From Vibrio hippocampi (GTDB lineage Bacteria > Pseudomonadota > Gammaproteobacteria > Enterobacterales > Vibrionaceae): DNA of 64,000 nucleotides. The stretch's first letter is position 1; the number at the start of each line of letters is the position of its first letter. A program made the translations under genes and the position numbers. Location of the stretch: NCBI RefSeq assembly GCF_921292975.1, contig NZ_CAKLCM010000002.1:868001-932000 (forward strand). The letters are read 5' to 3'. The notes under the pieces are model-generated. The model saw only the letters and a list, made by a program, of their open reading frames with translations. It searched no databases and had not been told where the DNA came from. This document shows, one piece after another, positions 25,701 through 29,829 of the stretch.

Positions 25701-27047
25701 GCTGACCGTAGCCAGGGTGAAATCGTCGATAACGGTGATGGTACTTGGACATTCAATCCTGCCGATGGGTTTACCGGTGAAGTGGATATCGCTTATGTTA
25801 TCGATAAAGACGGCGTACTCCATGATGAGCAGACCGGTGTTGTTGTCAGTGAACCGGGAGAGGTGGAGAATACGGCACCAGAAGTTCAATCCATTACCAC
25901 CACAGATCTTGCGCCGGGAGCGACATTGGAGTTCACCGAACAAGATATGCTGGCGAACTTGAGTGATGCAGATACTGATGCGCTGTCTATTGAGTCGGTA
26001 AGCTTGATGGAAGGTCAAGGTATGATCGAATCTGATAATGAAGGTAACTATCAGTTTACTCCAGCAGACGGATACGATGGACCGGTAGAAATTGGCTTTA
26101 TTGCAACTGATGGTGAGAATCGAGTTGAGAGCCAATTTAATGTCAACCTGCAGGGTTCGAGTGAAATCAGTGATGGGTATGTACAAGCGGATGACGGTTC
26201 GATAGTGATTGGCGAAGAGCAGTTACTCAATGAACTTGATGTGAGTCCTTCGGCAGAAGTGCTCGATGTCGTTGATGACGGGGATGTTGGCTTCTTTGTT
26301 GACTCAGGTGATAGCGAATGGACCTTCTGGCCTAACGACGACTTTAACGGTGAATTACCAATGAAAGTCGAAGTGAATGATAACGGTTCTGTCACAGAAC
26401 ACTCATTAACCGTTCAGGCTGAAACAAGTGCAGTTGACACTGAAACAAGCCAGACCGAGCAAGCACAAGTGGAAACAGAGTCGCAAGCAGAGTCTGAAGT
26501 TCAGCCTACTGATGAAGCCGCTGTTGAAGCAATGTCAGAGGATGAGAGCGATGTCGATATGACAGCCGCACCGGGTGACACGATTAATATCGCAATCCCT
26601 GATGAAGTGGGCAGTCATGATGACGTTGATCATGTCGAAATGAGTGGTCTGCCAGACGGTTCAAACGTTAGTGGCGCACTGGATAATGGTGATGGTAACT
26701 ACACCATCAGTGGCGACTTGTCACAACCTGTCAGTGTCGAACTTCCGGAAGGCTTTGAGGGCAACTTGGATGTAGGCTTCCAAGGTGTTGATGAACTGGG
26801 AAGCAATGTCGATGATGCGCAAGCGAGTGTCCCGATTGAGGTCGATGAACAGCACACAATGTCGTCAAGTCAAAACCAAGATCAAAACGCCAACCAAATG
26901 GATGCTTCCGAAGGTTCTGGTGGCGATTGGACATCGTCAGGTGGTCAGGATGAGGGTGTTGACTTCAATGATGATTCCGGCAGCTTTGATAGTGACCAAT
27001 CCAGTAATGGAGGTTATGAGAACGAACTCGATAACCATTCCTTCTAA
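7779..27047 (+). CDS. Giant secreted tandem-95 repeat (cadherin-like) protein, putative type I secretion substrate/adhesin
   Basis: I chose the ATG at 7779, not the in-frame ATG at 7767, because GGAG (7769-7772) sits 6 bp before it; the product is 6,422 residues and very acidic. Residues 1 to ~200 are low-complexity, rich in Ala, Ser, Gly, Gln, Asp and Glu. About 55 cadherin-like domains of ~96 residues follow, each starting near VNDxP with EDG, DGD, NGDGTYSF and NENFNG motifs typical of calcium-stiffened adhesin modules. Fourteen copies of a two-domain unit form the core. Two non-repeat islands interrupt the chain: one encoded at ~19,620-20,110 and a DUF4114 domain at ~22,490-23,010. The last ~60 residues are Asp, Ser, Asn and Gly rich and may hold the secretion signal. 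I see no RTX nonapeptides, LapA-type retention module or LapG-type cleavage motif. Adhesion or biofilm function is inferred. Confidence 0.9.
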   Translation: MADNNDPKNQDNQLNDAEEQQVTQDSGTDSQQANSRNQQSTAATAAATATGSQDSAAQANQAMEEGPSGAGDSSDEGESAAKSSASKDSDGADSEASQSQSVGGSAESGATEDETGGGGAASGAGAQAIGGDSAEGSDGGSDAEGATQAQAQSGSAAPAATSSSDSQGEATEEDVDSETVSEDFTVDVQDSSVESISQVEDDFDSETTNTTFEVNVEGENDAPEAEDLAYTMEEDGVLVFTEADLLANASDIDGDELSVENVSYTGTDGVLTDNGDGTYSFAPNENFNGDVAFSFDVSDGTETVTANVDVQVTAVNDPPVAGATSYTVQEDNSITISNEQLLANSSDVEGEVAIENVSYSGTDGVFSDNGDGTYTFSPNENFSGDISLDVSVVDEDGATADTTAGIQVIEVNDPPIAGPTSYTIDEDSVLTFNESQVLANASDIDGEVELVGISYDGPDGVFSINGDGTCSFAPNENFNGEVQLNVMIIDDDGATVETVINVDVLPINDAPVSGSTAYQVDEDGSITISQEQLLSQSSDVEGDDLTASNLVVDGHAQVTANDDGSFTITPDADWNGDIDMHFDITDGTDTIQATADLTVNPVNDLPQPQDQAFSMEEDGTLVFTDADLLMGATDIDGDDLSVEGVSYSGTDGILTDNGDGTYSFAPNENFNGDVEFSFDVNDGTDTVSANIDVSVTPVDDAPTVDGNLAYSVNEDGEITLSQEQLLSNVSDVEGDDLTASNLSVDGNAEVTVNDDGSFTITPDADWNGDIDISFDVSDGNNVVQSQADLTVNPVNDLPQPQDQAFSMEEDGTLVFTDADLLTGATDIDGDDLSVEGVNYSGTDGILTDNGDGTYSFAPNENFNGDVEFSFDVNDGTDTVSANIDVSVTPVDDAPTVEGNLAYSVNEDGEITLSQEQLLSNVSDVEGDDLTASNLSVDGNAEVSVNDDGSFTITPDADWNGDIDISFDVSDGENLVASGADLTVNPVNDLPQPQDQAFSMEEDGTLVFTDADLLTGATDIDGDELSVEGVNYSGTDGILTDNGDGTYSFAPNENFNGDVEFSFDVNDGTDTVSANIDVSVTPVDDAPTVDGNLAYTVNEDGEITLSQEQLLSNVSDVEGDDLTASNLSVDGNAEVTVNDDGSFTITPDADWNGDIDISFDVSDGENLVASGADLTVNPVNDLPQPQDQAFSMEEDGTLVFTDADLLTGATDIDGDDLSVEGVSYSGTDGILTDNGDGTYSFAPNENFNGDVEFSFDVNDGTDTVSANIDVSVTPVDDAPTVDGNLAYTVNEDGEITLSQEQLLSNVSDVEGDDLTASNLSVDGNAEVTVNDDGSFTITPDADWNGDIDISFDVSDGENLVASGADLTVNPVNDLPQPQDQAFSMEEDGTLVFTDADLLTGATDIDGDELSVEGVNYSGTDGILTDNGDGTYSFAPNENFNGDVEFSFDVNDGTDTVSANIDVSVTPVDDAPTVDGNLAYTVNEDGEITLSQEQLLSNVSDVEGDDLTASNLSVDGNAEVTVNDDGSFTITPDADWNGDIDISFDVSDGENLVASGADLTVNPVNDLPQPQDQAFSMEEDGTLVFTDADLLTGATDIDGDDLSVEGVSYSGTDGILTDNGDGTYSFAPNENFNGDVEFSFDVNDGTDTVSANIDVSVTPVDDAPTVEGNLAYSVNEDGEITLSQEQLLSNVSDVEGDDLTASNLSVDGNAEVTVNDDGSFTITPDADWNGDIDISFDVSDGNNVVQSQADLTVNPVNDLPQPQDQAFSMEEDGTLVFTDADLLTGATDIDGDDLSVEGVSYSGTDGILTDNGDGTYSFAPNENFNGDVEFSFDVNDGTDTVSANIDVSVTPVDDAPTVDGNLAYSVSEDGEITLSQEQLLSNVSDVEGDDLTASNLSVDGNAEVTVNDDGSFTITPDADWNGDIDISFDVSDGNNVVQSQADLTVNPVNDLPQPQDQAFSMEEDGTLVFTDADLLTGATDIDGDDLSVESVNYSGTDGILTDNGDGTYSFAPNENFNGDVEFSFDVNDGTDTVSANIDVSVTPIDDAPTVEGNLAYSVNEDGEITLSQEQLLSNVSDVEGDDLTASNLSVDGNAEVTVNDDGSFTITPDADWNGDIDISFDVSDGENLVASGADLTVNPVNDLPQPQDQAFSMEEDGTLVFTDADLLTGATDIDGDDLSVESVNYSGTDGILTDNGDGTYSFAPNENFNGEVEFSFDVNDGTDTVSANIDVSVTPIDDAPTVEGNLAYSVNEDGEITISQEQLLSNVSDVEGDDLTASNLSVDGNAEVTVNNDGSFTITPDADWNGDIDISFDVSDGENLVASGADLTVNPVNDLPQPQDQAFSMEEDGTLVFTDADLLTGATDIDGDDLSVESVNYSGTDGILTDNGDGTYSFAPNENFNGDVEFSFDVNDGTDTVSANIDVSVTPVDDAPTVDGNLAYTVNEDGEITLSQEQLLSNVSDVEGDDLTASNLSVDGNAEVSVNDDGSFTITPDADWNGDIDISFDVSDGENLVASGADLTVNPVNDLPQPQDQAFSMEEDGTLVFTDADLLTGATDIDGDDLSVEGVSYSGTDGILTDNGDGTYSFAPNENFNGEVEFSFDVNDGTDTVSANIDVSVTPVDDAPTVEGNLAYSVNEDGEITLSQEQLLSNVSDVEGDDLTASNLSVDGNAEVTVNNDGSFTITPDADWNGDIDISFDVSDGNNVVQAEADLTVNPVNDLPQPQDQAFTIQEDGILTFTDAHLLQGATDIEGDNLSVEGISYEGTDGILTDNGNGTYSFAPNENFNGDVEFSFDVSDGTDTVSANIDVSVTPVDDAPTVDGNLAYSVNEDGEITLSQEQLLSNVSDVEGDDLTASNLSVDGNAEVTVNDDGSFTITPDADWNGDIDISFDVSDGENLVVSGADLTVNPVNDLPQPQDQAFTIQEDGILTFTDAHLLQGATDIDGDNLSVEGISYDGTDGILTDNGNGTYSFAPNENFNGDVEFSFDVSDGTDTVSANIDVSVTPVDDAPTVEGNLAYSVNEDGEITLSQEQLLSNVSDVEGDDLTASNLSVDGNAEVTVNDDGSFTITPDADWNGDIDISFDVSDGENLVVSGADLTVNPVNDLPQPQDQAFTIQEDGILTFTDAHLLQGATDIDGDNLSVEGISYDGTDGILTDNGNGTYSFAPNENFNGDVEFSFDVSDGTDTVSANIDVSVTPVDDAPVSGDLAYTVNEDGQITLSQDQLLSQATDVEGDQLTASNLAVDGNAEVTVNDDGSFTITPDADWNGDIDISFDISDGNNVVQAGADLTVNPVNDLPQPEDKSYMVEEDGTLVFTEEQLLQNATDIDGDNLEVSGVSYTGTDGILTDNGDGTYSFAPNENFLGDVQFTFDVTDGTDTVTANIDVTVTDVNDPPVAGATSYTVQEDHSITISDEQLLVNSSDIEGAVSVADVSYSGTDGVFVDNGNGTYTFSPNENFTGDISLDVTVADLHNETAETTATIDVIEVNDPPIAGDTAYSINEDQVLVFTADQLLAQSSDVEGEVALGGVSYSGSDGILTDNGNGTFSFAPNENFNGDVSLTVTVVDEDGATADATASIDVLPINDVPVTGSTSYQVNEDGSITISQEQLLSQTSDVEGDELTATNLIVDGNAEVTVNEDGSFTITPDADWNGDIDMHFDISDGTDTIQGTADLTVNPVNDLPQPQDHEFTIQEDGILTFTDEQLLQGATDIEGDNLTVEGVSYSGTDGILTDYGDGVYGFAPNENFNGEVNFSFDVSDGTDVVAANIDVNVTPVNDAPTVDGNLAYTINEDGQITLSQEQLLTHASDAEGDQLTAQNLSVNGNATVTENDDGSFTITPDADWNGDIDISFDVSDGDNVVQTSAELTVNPVNDAPDAGEELYIQAEEDQTVGVTLREEPSLRLDQAPEHGIIEANLNDEWVELEVGVEIPADTEVRFVANEEDVAAGTHTTQIGTFDDNASVDDWGTEVDPYTREYTDGDLTVTVQSNDDPLGAWNGNTHIGHGIGDTDRQGLSGDEKLTVSVEGQDINEISFHLDGLGGWFMEESRHFTEVEIKAFNDEGELIDSMTYHKEDRGSYETDYTLTVDQPVSYFELGTIQGNGTYVVQNMTVSQTVPDEAVFTSLGVDGTEITEAVTLQLHEGDTEIDLTADLPNLAIDSEGAGQFASVVITEEQLLAQATDIDSEDLDIQNLELVGDNAENATLTDNGDGTWTVTPDENFHGEIELGYQVTDGELTDDNIININFESVNDAPIVSGPIVLQTDEDEGITFSADDLLANSSDVEGDELSVTDISYSGENGELTDNGDGTYTFMPNENFNGEVDINYSVFDGTDTTETNLDLTVIPVNDVPVPGAPLHTQMLENGTIVIEAKDLLSGASDVDGDILHIENLLLVDQSQGTLTDNGDNTFTFEPATDFYGEVNLTFDISDGMASAPSTASIDVEIVNEGPEVSGPVEAVVDEDGSITITQEALLENASDLDGDNLEAINLQTNDPNATIVENADGSFTITPSENFFGEVEFTYDVTDAIEIVSTGLNLTVNPINDLPDVPDLSFTTEDGESIIVTQEQLLAQATDIEGDALTALNVNTDNPNVDVVDNGDGTFTLTPDEGYFGNADLTFDVSDGTDIVTANIDLKVEFVNDAPEAEAVAATVEEDGTILVTQDMLLENASDVDGDALFASNLTTNDPNAQVVDNGDGTFSVTPSENFNGEIQFDYEVNDGELSTTTQLNLDVTPVNDAPEVDALAFEMQEDGTLLITDEQLLANATDIDGDTLSVSNVDYSGDQGELVDNGDGTYSFTPSEHFSGDLQLGFTVSDGEAEVSQTLDVHVEAVADAPDLVVTDGEGQEVGGSTIVTEPGGTVELNIGASLVDQDLSETLTVEVDGIPEGTVVRYDSESVLNDQDNGITSYNDTEITVTFEGETAGFQNAAGYYKVDEDGNITGVEVVYENASQVGGGGDLLPGQSSFSFPIEEGESFNLFLIPNGFNHNDFDAMENGNFAFVDANGEPATMDTVDPQLIFVDENGDTTTIQGQFGDAVFHGGSSSDLNQDGIEHTRTTLNEDGELVYGFEDLYGGGDADYSDFNFTIDVGEVNSQIYSGELTVGEDGSVVIPTTAIDQTIEFVLPEGTEESFDINVTATATELSNDDTETVSQTITIDIEHAPEADAVSATVDEDGSIIITQEDLLANASDLDGDDLTALNLATDNENVTITDNGDGSYTLTPDADYNGDIDFTFDVSDGDQIVSTDLNLTVNPVNDAPVPEDKAYTVEEDGTLTFTDEQLLENAIDIDGDELSVEGVSYAGTDGILSDNGDGTYSFAPNENFSGDVELSFDVSDGTETSSASIAVQVTEVNDPPVAGPTSYTINEDSVLTFNESQVLANASDVDGEVSLVGISYDGPDGVFSINGDGTCSFAPNENFNGEVQLNVTITDDDGATVDTVINVDVLPINDVPVSGATSYQVNEDGSITISQEQLLSQTSDVEGDELTASNLIVDGNAVVTANDDGSFTIVPDADFNGDIDLHFDITDGTETIQATADLTVNPVNDLPESAHIEVQGTEDTTLLITQEMLLAQATDVDNTADELTAVGLNIDESFGDLVDNQDGTWSFTPTENFNGDVPMEFQVSDGDLTTTVSGNIDVAAVNDAPDAPSIQMQGEEDQLMVIDPSFITNQITDLDGDEISLENITVRAPANATVTQQPDGMFHLVTSQDYNGLVELGYTVTDGTESVEGSLNVDVIPVNDAPFNTGNAMMATDEDGAFTFDAGDLMNLFDDIDTENLVVSRIIMPDDEDGGAITDNGDGTWTFTPTDDFAGLADLQVVVSDGEFETALDVPVYVRPVADGAVITTEHDGPLVIGEDSSGHLGLNVDLIDDSETLSNLVMTGFPVGFEVSDGENTLTITSPDQYIDITEWNMSDLQITPPENFNGSFNVTVSATTVDYGDEPEAFEDGIDSGDFATVAGESILLTADDLMAIAENVDVDAGDEVKLVHLADRSQGEIVDNGDGTWTFNPADGFTGEVDIAYVIDKDGVLHDEQTGVVVSEPGEVENTAPEVQSITTTDLAPGATLEFTEQDMLANLSDADTDALSIESVSLMEGQGMIESDNEGNYQFTPADGYDGPVEIGFIATDGENRVESQFNVNLQGSSEISDGYVQADDGSIVIGEEQLLNELDVSPSAEVLDVVDDGDVGFFVDSGDSEWTFWPNDDFNGELPMKVEVNDNGSVTEHSLTVQAETSAVDTETSQTEQAQVETESQAESEVQPTDEAAVEAMSEDESDVDMTAAPGDTINIAIPDEVGSHDDVDHVEMSGLPDGSNVSGALDNGDGNYTISGDLSQPVSVELPEGFEGNLDVGFQGVDELGSNVDDAQASVPIEVDEQHTMSSSQNQDQNANQMDASEGSGGDWTSSGGQDEGVDFNDDSGSFDSDQSSNGGYENELDNHSF
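9590..17653 (+). repeat. Tandem array of fourteen 576-bp units inside the giant gene
   Basis: The repeat unit is 576 bp (192 residues, two cadherin-like domains). The start of the MEEDG segment recurs at 9621, 10197, 10773, 11349, 11925, 12501, 13077, 13653, 14229, 14805 and 15381, always 576 bp apart. Three more units (15957, 16533, 17109) carry a variant first domain beginning FTIQEDG. The first eleven units are near-identical at the DNA level. Flanking copies from 17,654 on are diverged. The exact periodicity keeps the frame open and makes the array prone to copy-number change and assembly collapse. Confidence 0.95.
19620..20110 (+). other. Non-repeat island domain within the giant protein
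   Basis: About 160 residues here do not follow the 96-residue pattern. The segment contains aromatic and His/Trp-containing stretches such as DDWG, GAWNGNTHIGHGIGD, FHLDGLGGWF and YHKEDRGSYETDY, very unlike the surrounding Asp/Asn/Gly repeats. Its beta-rich look and surface aromatics are compatible with a ligand- or carbohydrate-binding module. I do not recognise the family. Confidence 0.6.
22490..23010 (+). other. DUF4114 domain within the giant protein
   Basis: Residues encoded here match the DUF4114 pattern as I know it: an AAGYYKV segment, then GGGGDLLPGQ, a hydrophobic FLIPNG segment, a FHGG segment, LNQDG, and a terminal GFEDLYGGGDADYSDFNF. DUF4114 occurs in large calcium-dependent surface proteins and RTX adhesins. 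The GGGDADYSD stretch is probably part of a calcium site in this domain and not an RTX repeat. Confidence 0.8.
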
Positions 27048-27060
27048 ATAGGTGTACACC

Positions 27061-27085
27061 GAGGGCTCTTGTTTCAAGAACCCTC
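27061..27085 (+). terminator. Hairpin directly after the giant gene
   Basis: An 11-bp inverted repeat with one mismatch (GAGGGCTCTTG, loop TTT, CAAGAACCCTC) lies 14 bp after the stop. It is followed by an A-rich rather than T-rich stretch, so it may work as an RNA 3'-end stabiliser together with the stronger terminator just downstream. Confidence 0.55.
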
Positions 27086-27103
27086 AATTAAAACAATCGT
27101 TGA

Positions 27104-27164
27104 TAGCGGATATAAAGTGACTCAACCACTGCGGTGGGTATCACTTTATATCCGCTATTTTTTT
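27104..27164 (+). terminator. Strong rho-independent terminator of the giant gene
   Basis: A perfect 17-bp inverted repeat (27104-27120 and 27141-27157) encloses a smaller inner stem CCAC/GTGG and is followed by seven T residues. It lies 57 bp after the stop codon of the giant gene and probably ends its transcript. Confidence 0.85.
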
Positions 27165-27244
27165 GTAGCATCTTTTACCGACGAAGAACTGTTTGCGAGC
27201 GATTGGGTATTCGCCAGGATGATTGTTATCAAATGGTGAGCTAG

Positions 27245-27349
27245 ATGAAACACAAGGTTGCATCTAACTCAATGAAGATTATGCTATTGTGTTCACTCTC
27301 TTGCTGGGCTCAATTTACGTACGCCGAAATGTTTGAGGCTTGGTCGTAG
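27245..27349 (+). CDS. Short signal-peptide-like ORF (34 aa), possible gene remnant
   Basis: ATG at 27245 opens a 34-codon frame ending with TAG at 27347-27349. The peptide looks like a complete secretion signal: a basic start MKHK, a hydrophobic stretch IMLLCSLSCW, and an Ala-x-Ala-like end (TYAE) followed by about nine residues. No mature domain follows. It may be the 5' remnant of a lost exported protein, a short exported peptide, or chance. There is no strong ribosome site (GGTGAG 9-14 bp upstream is weak). The rest of the spacer between the terminator at 27164 and the next gene at 27396 shows nothing else supportable. Confidence 0.3.
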   Translation: MKHKVASNSMKIMLLCSLSCWAQFTYAEMFEAWS

Positions 27350-27395
27350 CGTTGCTCACATCTGTTGAAGTGATAGTACTAATGGGGGGAACACC

Positions 27396-27704
27396 ATGAA
27401 AGCAAAATCGGAATTCGCAATTCGTATACTGTCAGATAATAAGAAAGTGATGCACGGTATATTCCGCTTTATAAATGGTGAGAAGTATTTCCCTCCGGTA
27501 GAGTTTATCAATGAATTTTTTGAAGGTGGAAGCGATCCGTGTGACCAAGATTGCCTCATGGGTGAATGGGAACCTTTTAGCCTGTTGGAAGAGGAATATC
27601 AGTCAGTGTTTAACTGGTGGCTTAGAGAAAACCCAGATGCGGTGATAGATTATCTGAATGCAAGTGATTGGAGTGATTGGTGTGTTACTTTGATCGAGAT
27701 GTAA
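27396..27704 (+). CDS. Hypothetical protein, 102 aa
   Basis: The gene has a very good ribosome site (a run of six G's about 7 bp before ATG) and a 102-residue product that I do not recognise. The product is soluble-looking, rich in Trp, Phe and acidic residues, with a CDQDC pair near residue 50 and WSDWC near residue 95. No signal peptide or membrane segment is visible. It is the first gene of the rightward accessory run; the next gene begins 25 bp later. Its reality is supported by the ribosome site and amino acid composition rather than by a known family. Confidence 0.6.
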   Translation: MKAKSEFAIRILSDNKKVMHGIFRFINGEKYFPPVEFINEFFEGGSDPCDQDCLMGEWEPFSLLEEEYQSVFNWWLRENPDAVIDYLNASDWSDWCVTLIEM

Positions 27705-27729
27705 CAGACCGACAAGCAGCTCATAGATA

Positions 27730-28269
27730 ATGTTTAATGTAAGGGGTTTGGAATTCAAATTGACCGTTGCATTTAGTTCACCATTGACATCGCTAGATGT
27801 TGGTTGCAATCGCTCATGCTTTATCGTTTGGGATGCTTTGCATAGGCTTGAAGTCGCCACTCCAATGAATGACGTTGACGTTATTTATTTTGACCCTAAT
27901 GAACGAGATCCTAATGCCTATCTACTGTATGAGTCTCAGCTTAAACGAAACATGCCAGACATAAATTGGCAGGTTCGTAATCAAGCGGCAATGCATATCC
28001 GCAATGGCGACTCGCCCTATACCAGCACTTTGGACGCGATGAGTTATTGGCCAGAAAAAGAAACGGCAGTGGCTATTCGTCTAGTTGCACCAGAACAATA
28101 TGAGTGTATTGCTGCTTTTGGGGTCGAGTCACTATTCGGTTACTGTGTCACACACAATCCGAAAAGGTCACGAGATACATTTGAAAAACGTGTAAATTCA
28201 AAAGGATGGTTAGCTCAGTGGCCATCCCTGAGAGTTGTGTTATCACGCAGCAATAACAATGACTCTTAG
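27730..28269 (+). pseudogene. Nucleotidyltransferase family protein (NTP_transf_6-like) with degenerate N-terminus
   Basis: From about residue 35 the 179-residue frame matches the COG3575/PF06042-type nucleotidyltransferases: VWDALH, TPMNDVDVIYFDP (the metal-binding acidic pair), NQAAMHIRN, PYTSTLDAMSYWPE and a C-terminal WLAQWPSL. The first ~34 residues do not look like the family: the expected glycine-containing GFVRN motif just before VWDALH is absent, and the first ATG has no ribosome site. Family members are usually somewhat longer at the N-terminus. I infer that the 5' end has decayed through small frameshifts or deletions, so the protein is probably inactive. A genuine, diverged N-terminus cannot be excluded from sequence alone. 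Confidence 0.6.
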
Positions 28270-28400
28270 CATTTGGTATTACTTTTATTCATAACTATCT
28301 GAAATATAAGTGCTGTCTTAAGGTTGTCGCATTTGTGTCGTTAAATTCGCTGTCCATTATTGATAATTTCAAAGTCGATACAGCATAAAGGATTTGTTTA

Positions 28401-28868
28401 ATGATAATCAGAAAACTCAGACTGAAACAGGGTTGGTCTCAGGAGCAACTTGCCGACCTAAGTGGTCTTAACATCCGTACAATTCAACGAATTGAACGAG
28501 GTCAAAAGCCGAGCCTTGAATCATTAAAATCTCTTGCCGCTGTTTTTGAAACGAGCGTGTCAGAACTTCAGCAGGAGCCAGAAATGACAAACGAAGTGAA
28601 ATTTACCGACGAAGAGCAAATCGTTATTGATCAGGTGAGAGCGATTAAAGGGTTTTATTCTCACCTAATGACATATGCAATGGTCATCGTTTTATTGTTT
28701 GCGATAAACCTTATCACAGACCCAAGCTACATTTGGGCTTGGTGGCCAGCAATGGGGTGGGGAATTGGTATCATAAACCACGGGCTAAATGCCTTTGAAG
28801 TTTTTGACTTTTTTGGTGCTAAATGGGAAAAGCGTCAAATAGAAAAACGTCTAGGTAGGAAACTTTAA
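28401..28868 (+). CDS. XRE-family regulator with C-terminal 2TM domain
   Basis: Residues 1-58 form a Cro/C1-type helix-turn-helix (WSQEQLADLSGLNIRTIQRI) and residues ~70-150 a 2TM domain: two membrane helices at ~90-107 and ~112-130 followed by a basic amphipathic tail (KWEKRQIEKRLGRK). This arrangement is known for small membrane-associated XRE proteins of uncertain function. AAAGGA 8-13 bp before the ATG is a good ribosome site. It is likely monocistronic: a GAAA-loop hairpin follows at 28932. The architecture is clear; target genes cannot be told from sequence. Confidence 0.85.
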   Translation: MIIRKLRLKQGWSQEQLADLSGLNIRTIQRIERGQKPSLESLKSLAAVFETSVSELQQEPEMTNEVKFTDEEQIVIDQVRAIKGFYSHLMTYAMVIVLLFAINLITDPSYIWAWWPAMGWGIGIINHGLNAFEVFDFFGAKWEKRQIEKRLGRKL

Positions 28869-28931
28869 GTATGATTTCAATCAGTCGCATTTTAATCGAG
28901 ATTTAGTTCCGAACACTATTGTAAGATGCTT

Positions 28932-28962
28932 AAGGTCGATTCCGAAAGGAATCGACCTTTGT
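28932..28962 (+). terminator. GNRA-loop hairpin after the XRE gene
   Basis: A 12-bp perfect stem (28932-28943 with 28948-28959) is closed by a GAAA tetraloop. The T-tail is short (TTTG), so it is a weak intrinsic terminator or an RNA-stabilising hairpin. Confidence 0.6.
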
Positions 28963-28975
28963 GTATTGGCGAACG

Positions 28976-29020
28976 GACAGTTGACGAATAGACAGTTGAC
29001 CAGTAGATAGTTCGAGAATC
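28976..29020. repeat. Three imperfect 15-bp tandem repeats
   Basis: Three consecutive 15-bp units begin GACAGTTGAC, GACAGTTGAC and GATAGTTCGA. The first two share 12 of 15 positions and the third is more diverged. They lie 27 bp upstream of the broken GNAT gene, in its presumed promoter region. Confidence 0.7.
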
Positions 29021-29046
29021 ATTGATTGGTTATATAAGAGGACATC

Positions 29047-29829
29047 ATGAATACAGTGGAAGTAATGCGACAATACAACGAGTATGAACGAAAGCGTATT
29101 AGCTCGTTTAATGGTGTAAAAGTATCTGATAGCAACCTCACTAAGTTTGTCTCTGAGCAACACCACGGTAGCTACATTTCTTTCTTCAACTTTGGAGAAA
29201 GCGTTGCAGCTTCAATAGTCAAACAGCAACTCGATTACTTTAATAAGCGCAATTTATGTTTTGAGTGGAAAACCTAAAGCACAGATACGCCAAGCAATAT
29301 TGGCGACGTTTTACTGGCTAATGGTTTTGAGCAACAAGAGTCCGAGTCATTTATGGTGTTGGACCTTTTAAAAACGACCAATAAATCGTTTGATGAATCT
29401 CTAATTACCGAAGTCTCGGATAGCAAAGGCATTCGTGATGCGATAAGAGTTCAGGAACAAGTTTGGGGTGGAGATTTCGATTGGCAGTACCAATACCTAC
29501 TGAAGCTTAAGGAACACTCTCCAGATTCGGTTTCAATCTATGTCGTGTATGTGAATGGTCAACCTGTAACGTCCGCTTGGCTAACATTTAACGGAGATAG
29601 CCCATTTGCCGGTATCTGGGGTGGAAGTACCATCAAATCATGTCGAGACAATGGTTACTATAGTTTGCTGCTAAATAAACGGATTGCAGAGGCGAAAGCA
29701 AGAGGCGTCAAGTACCTGACAATAGATGCTTCAGATATGAGCAAGCCTATCGTATCAAAGCGTGGTTTTAAAGTTGTAGCCACAACGACCGGATACACTT
29801 CAACTTCACCACACAGGGATAGTTTATGA
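29047..29829 (+). pseudogene. GNAT-family acetyltransferase interrupted by an in-frame stop codon
   Basis: Two frames, 29047-29277 (76 codons) and 29353-29829 (158 codons), are in the same reading frame and separated only by TAA at 29275-29277 and 25 sense codons. Read through, they give one ~260-residue acetyltransferase: an N-terminal GNAT-like half ending FEWKT, then STDTPSNIGDVLL, and a C-terminal GNAT domain with acceptor-site-like segments (GIWGGSTIKSCRDNGYYSLL and KRGFKVVATTTGY). A single base change in a Tyr codon (TAC or TAT to TAA) would explain the stop. The upstream ATG has a GAGGA ribosome site; the ATG at 29353 has none, so efficient internal restart is unlikely. The 3' end overlaps the SDR gene by 4 bp (ATGA), so the two were built as an operon. 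Confidence 0.82.
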
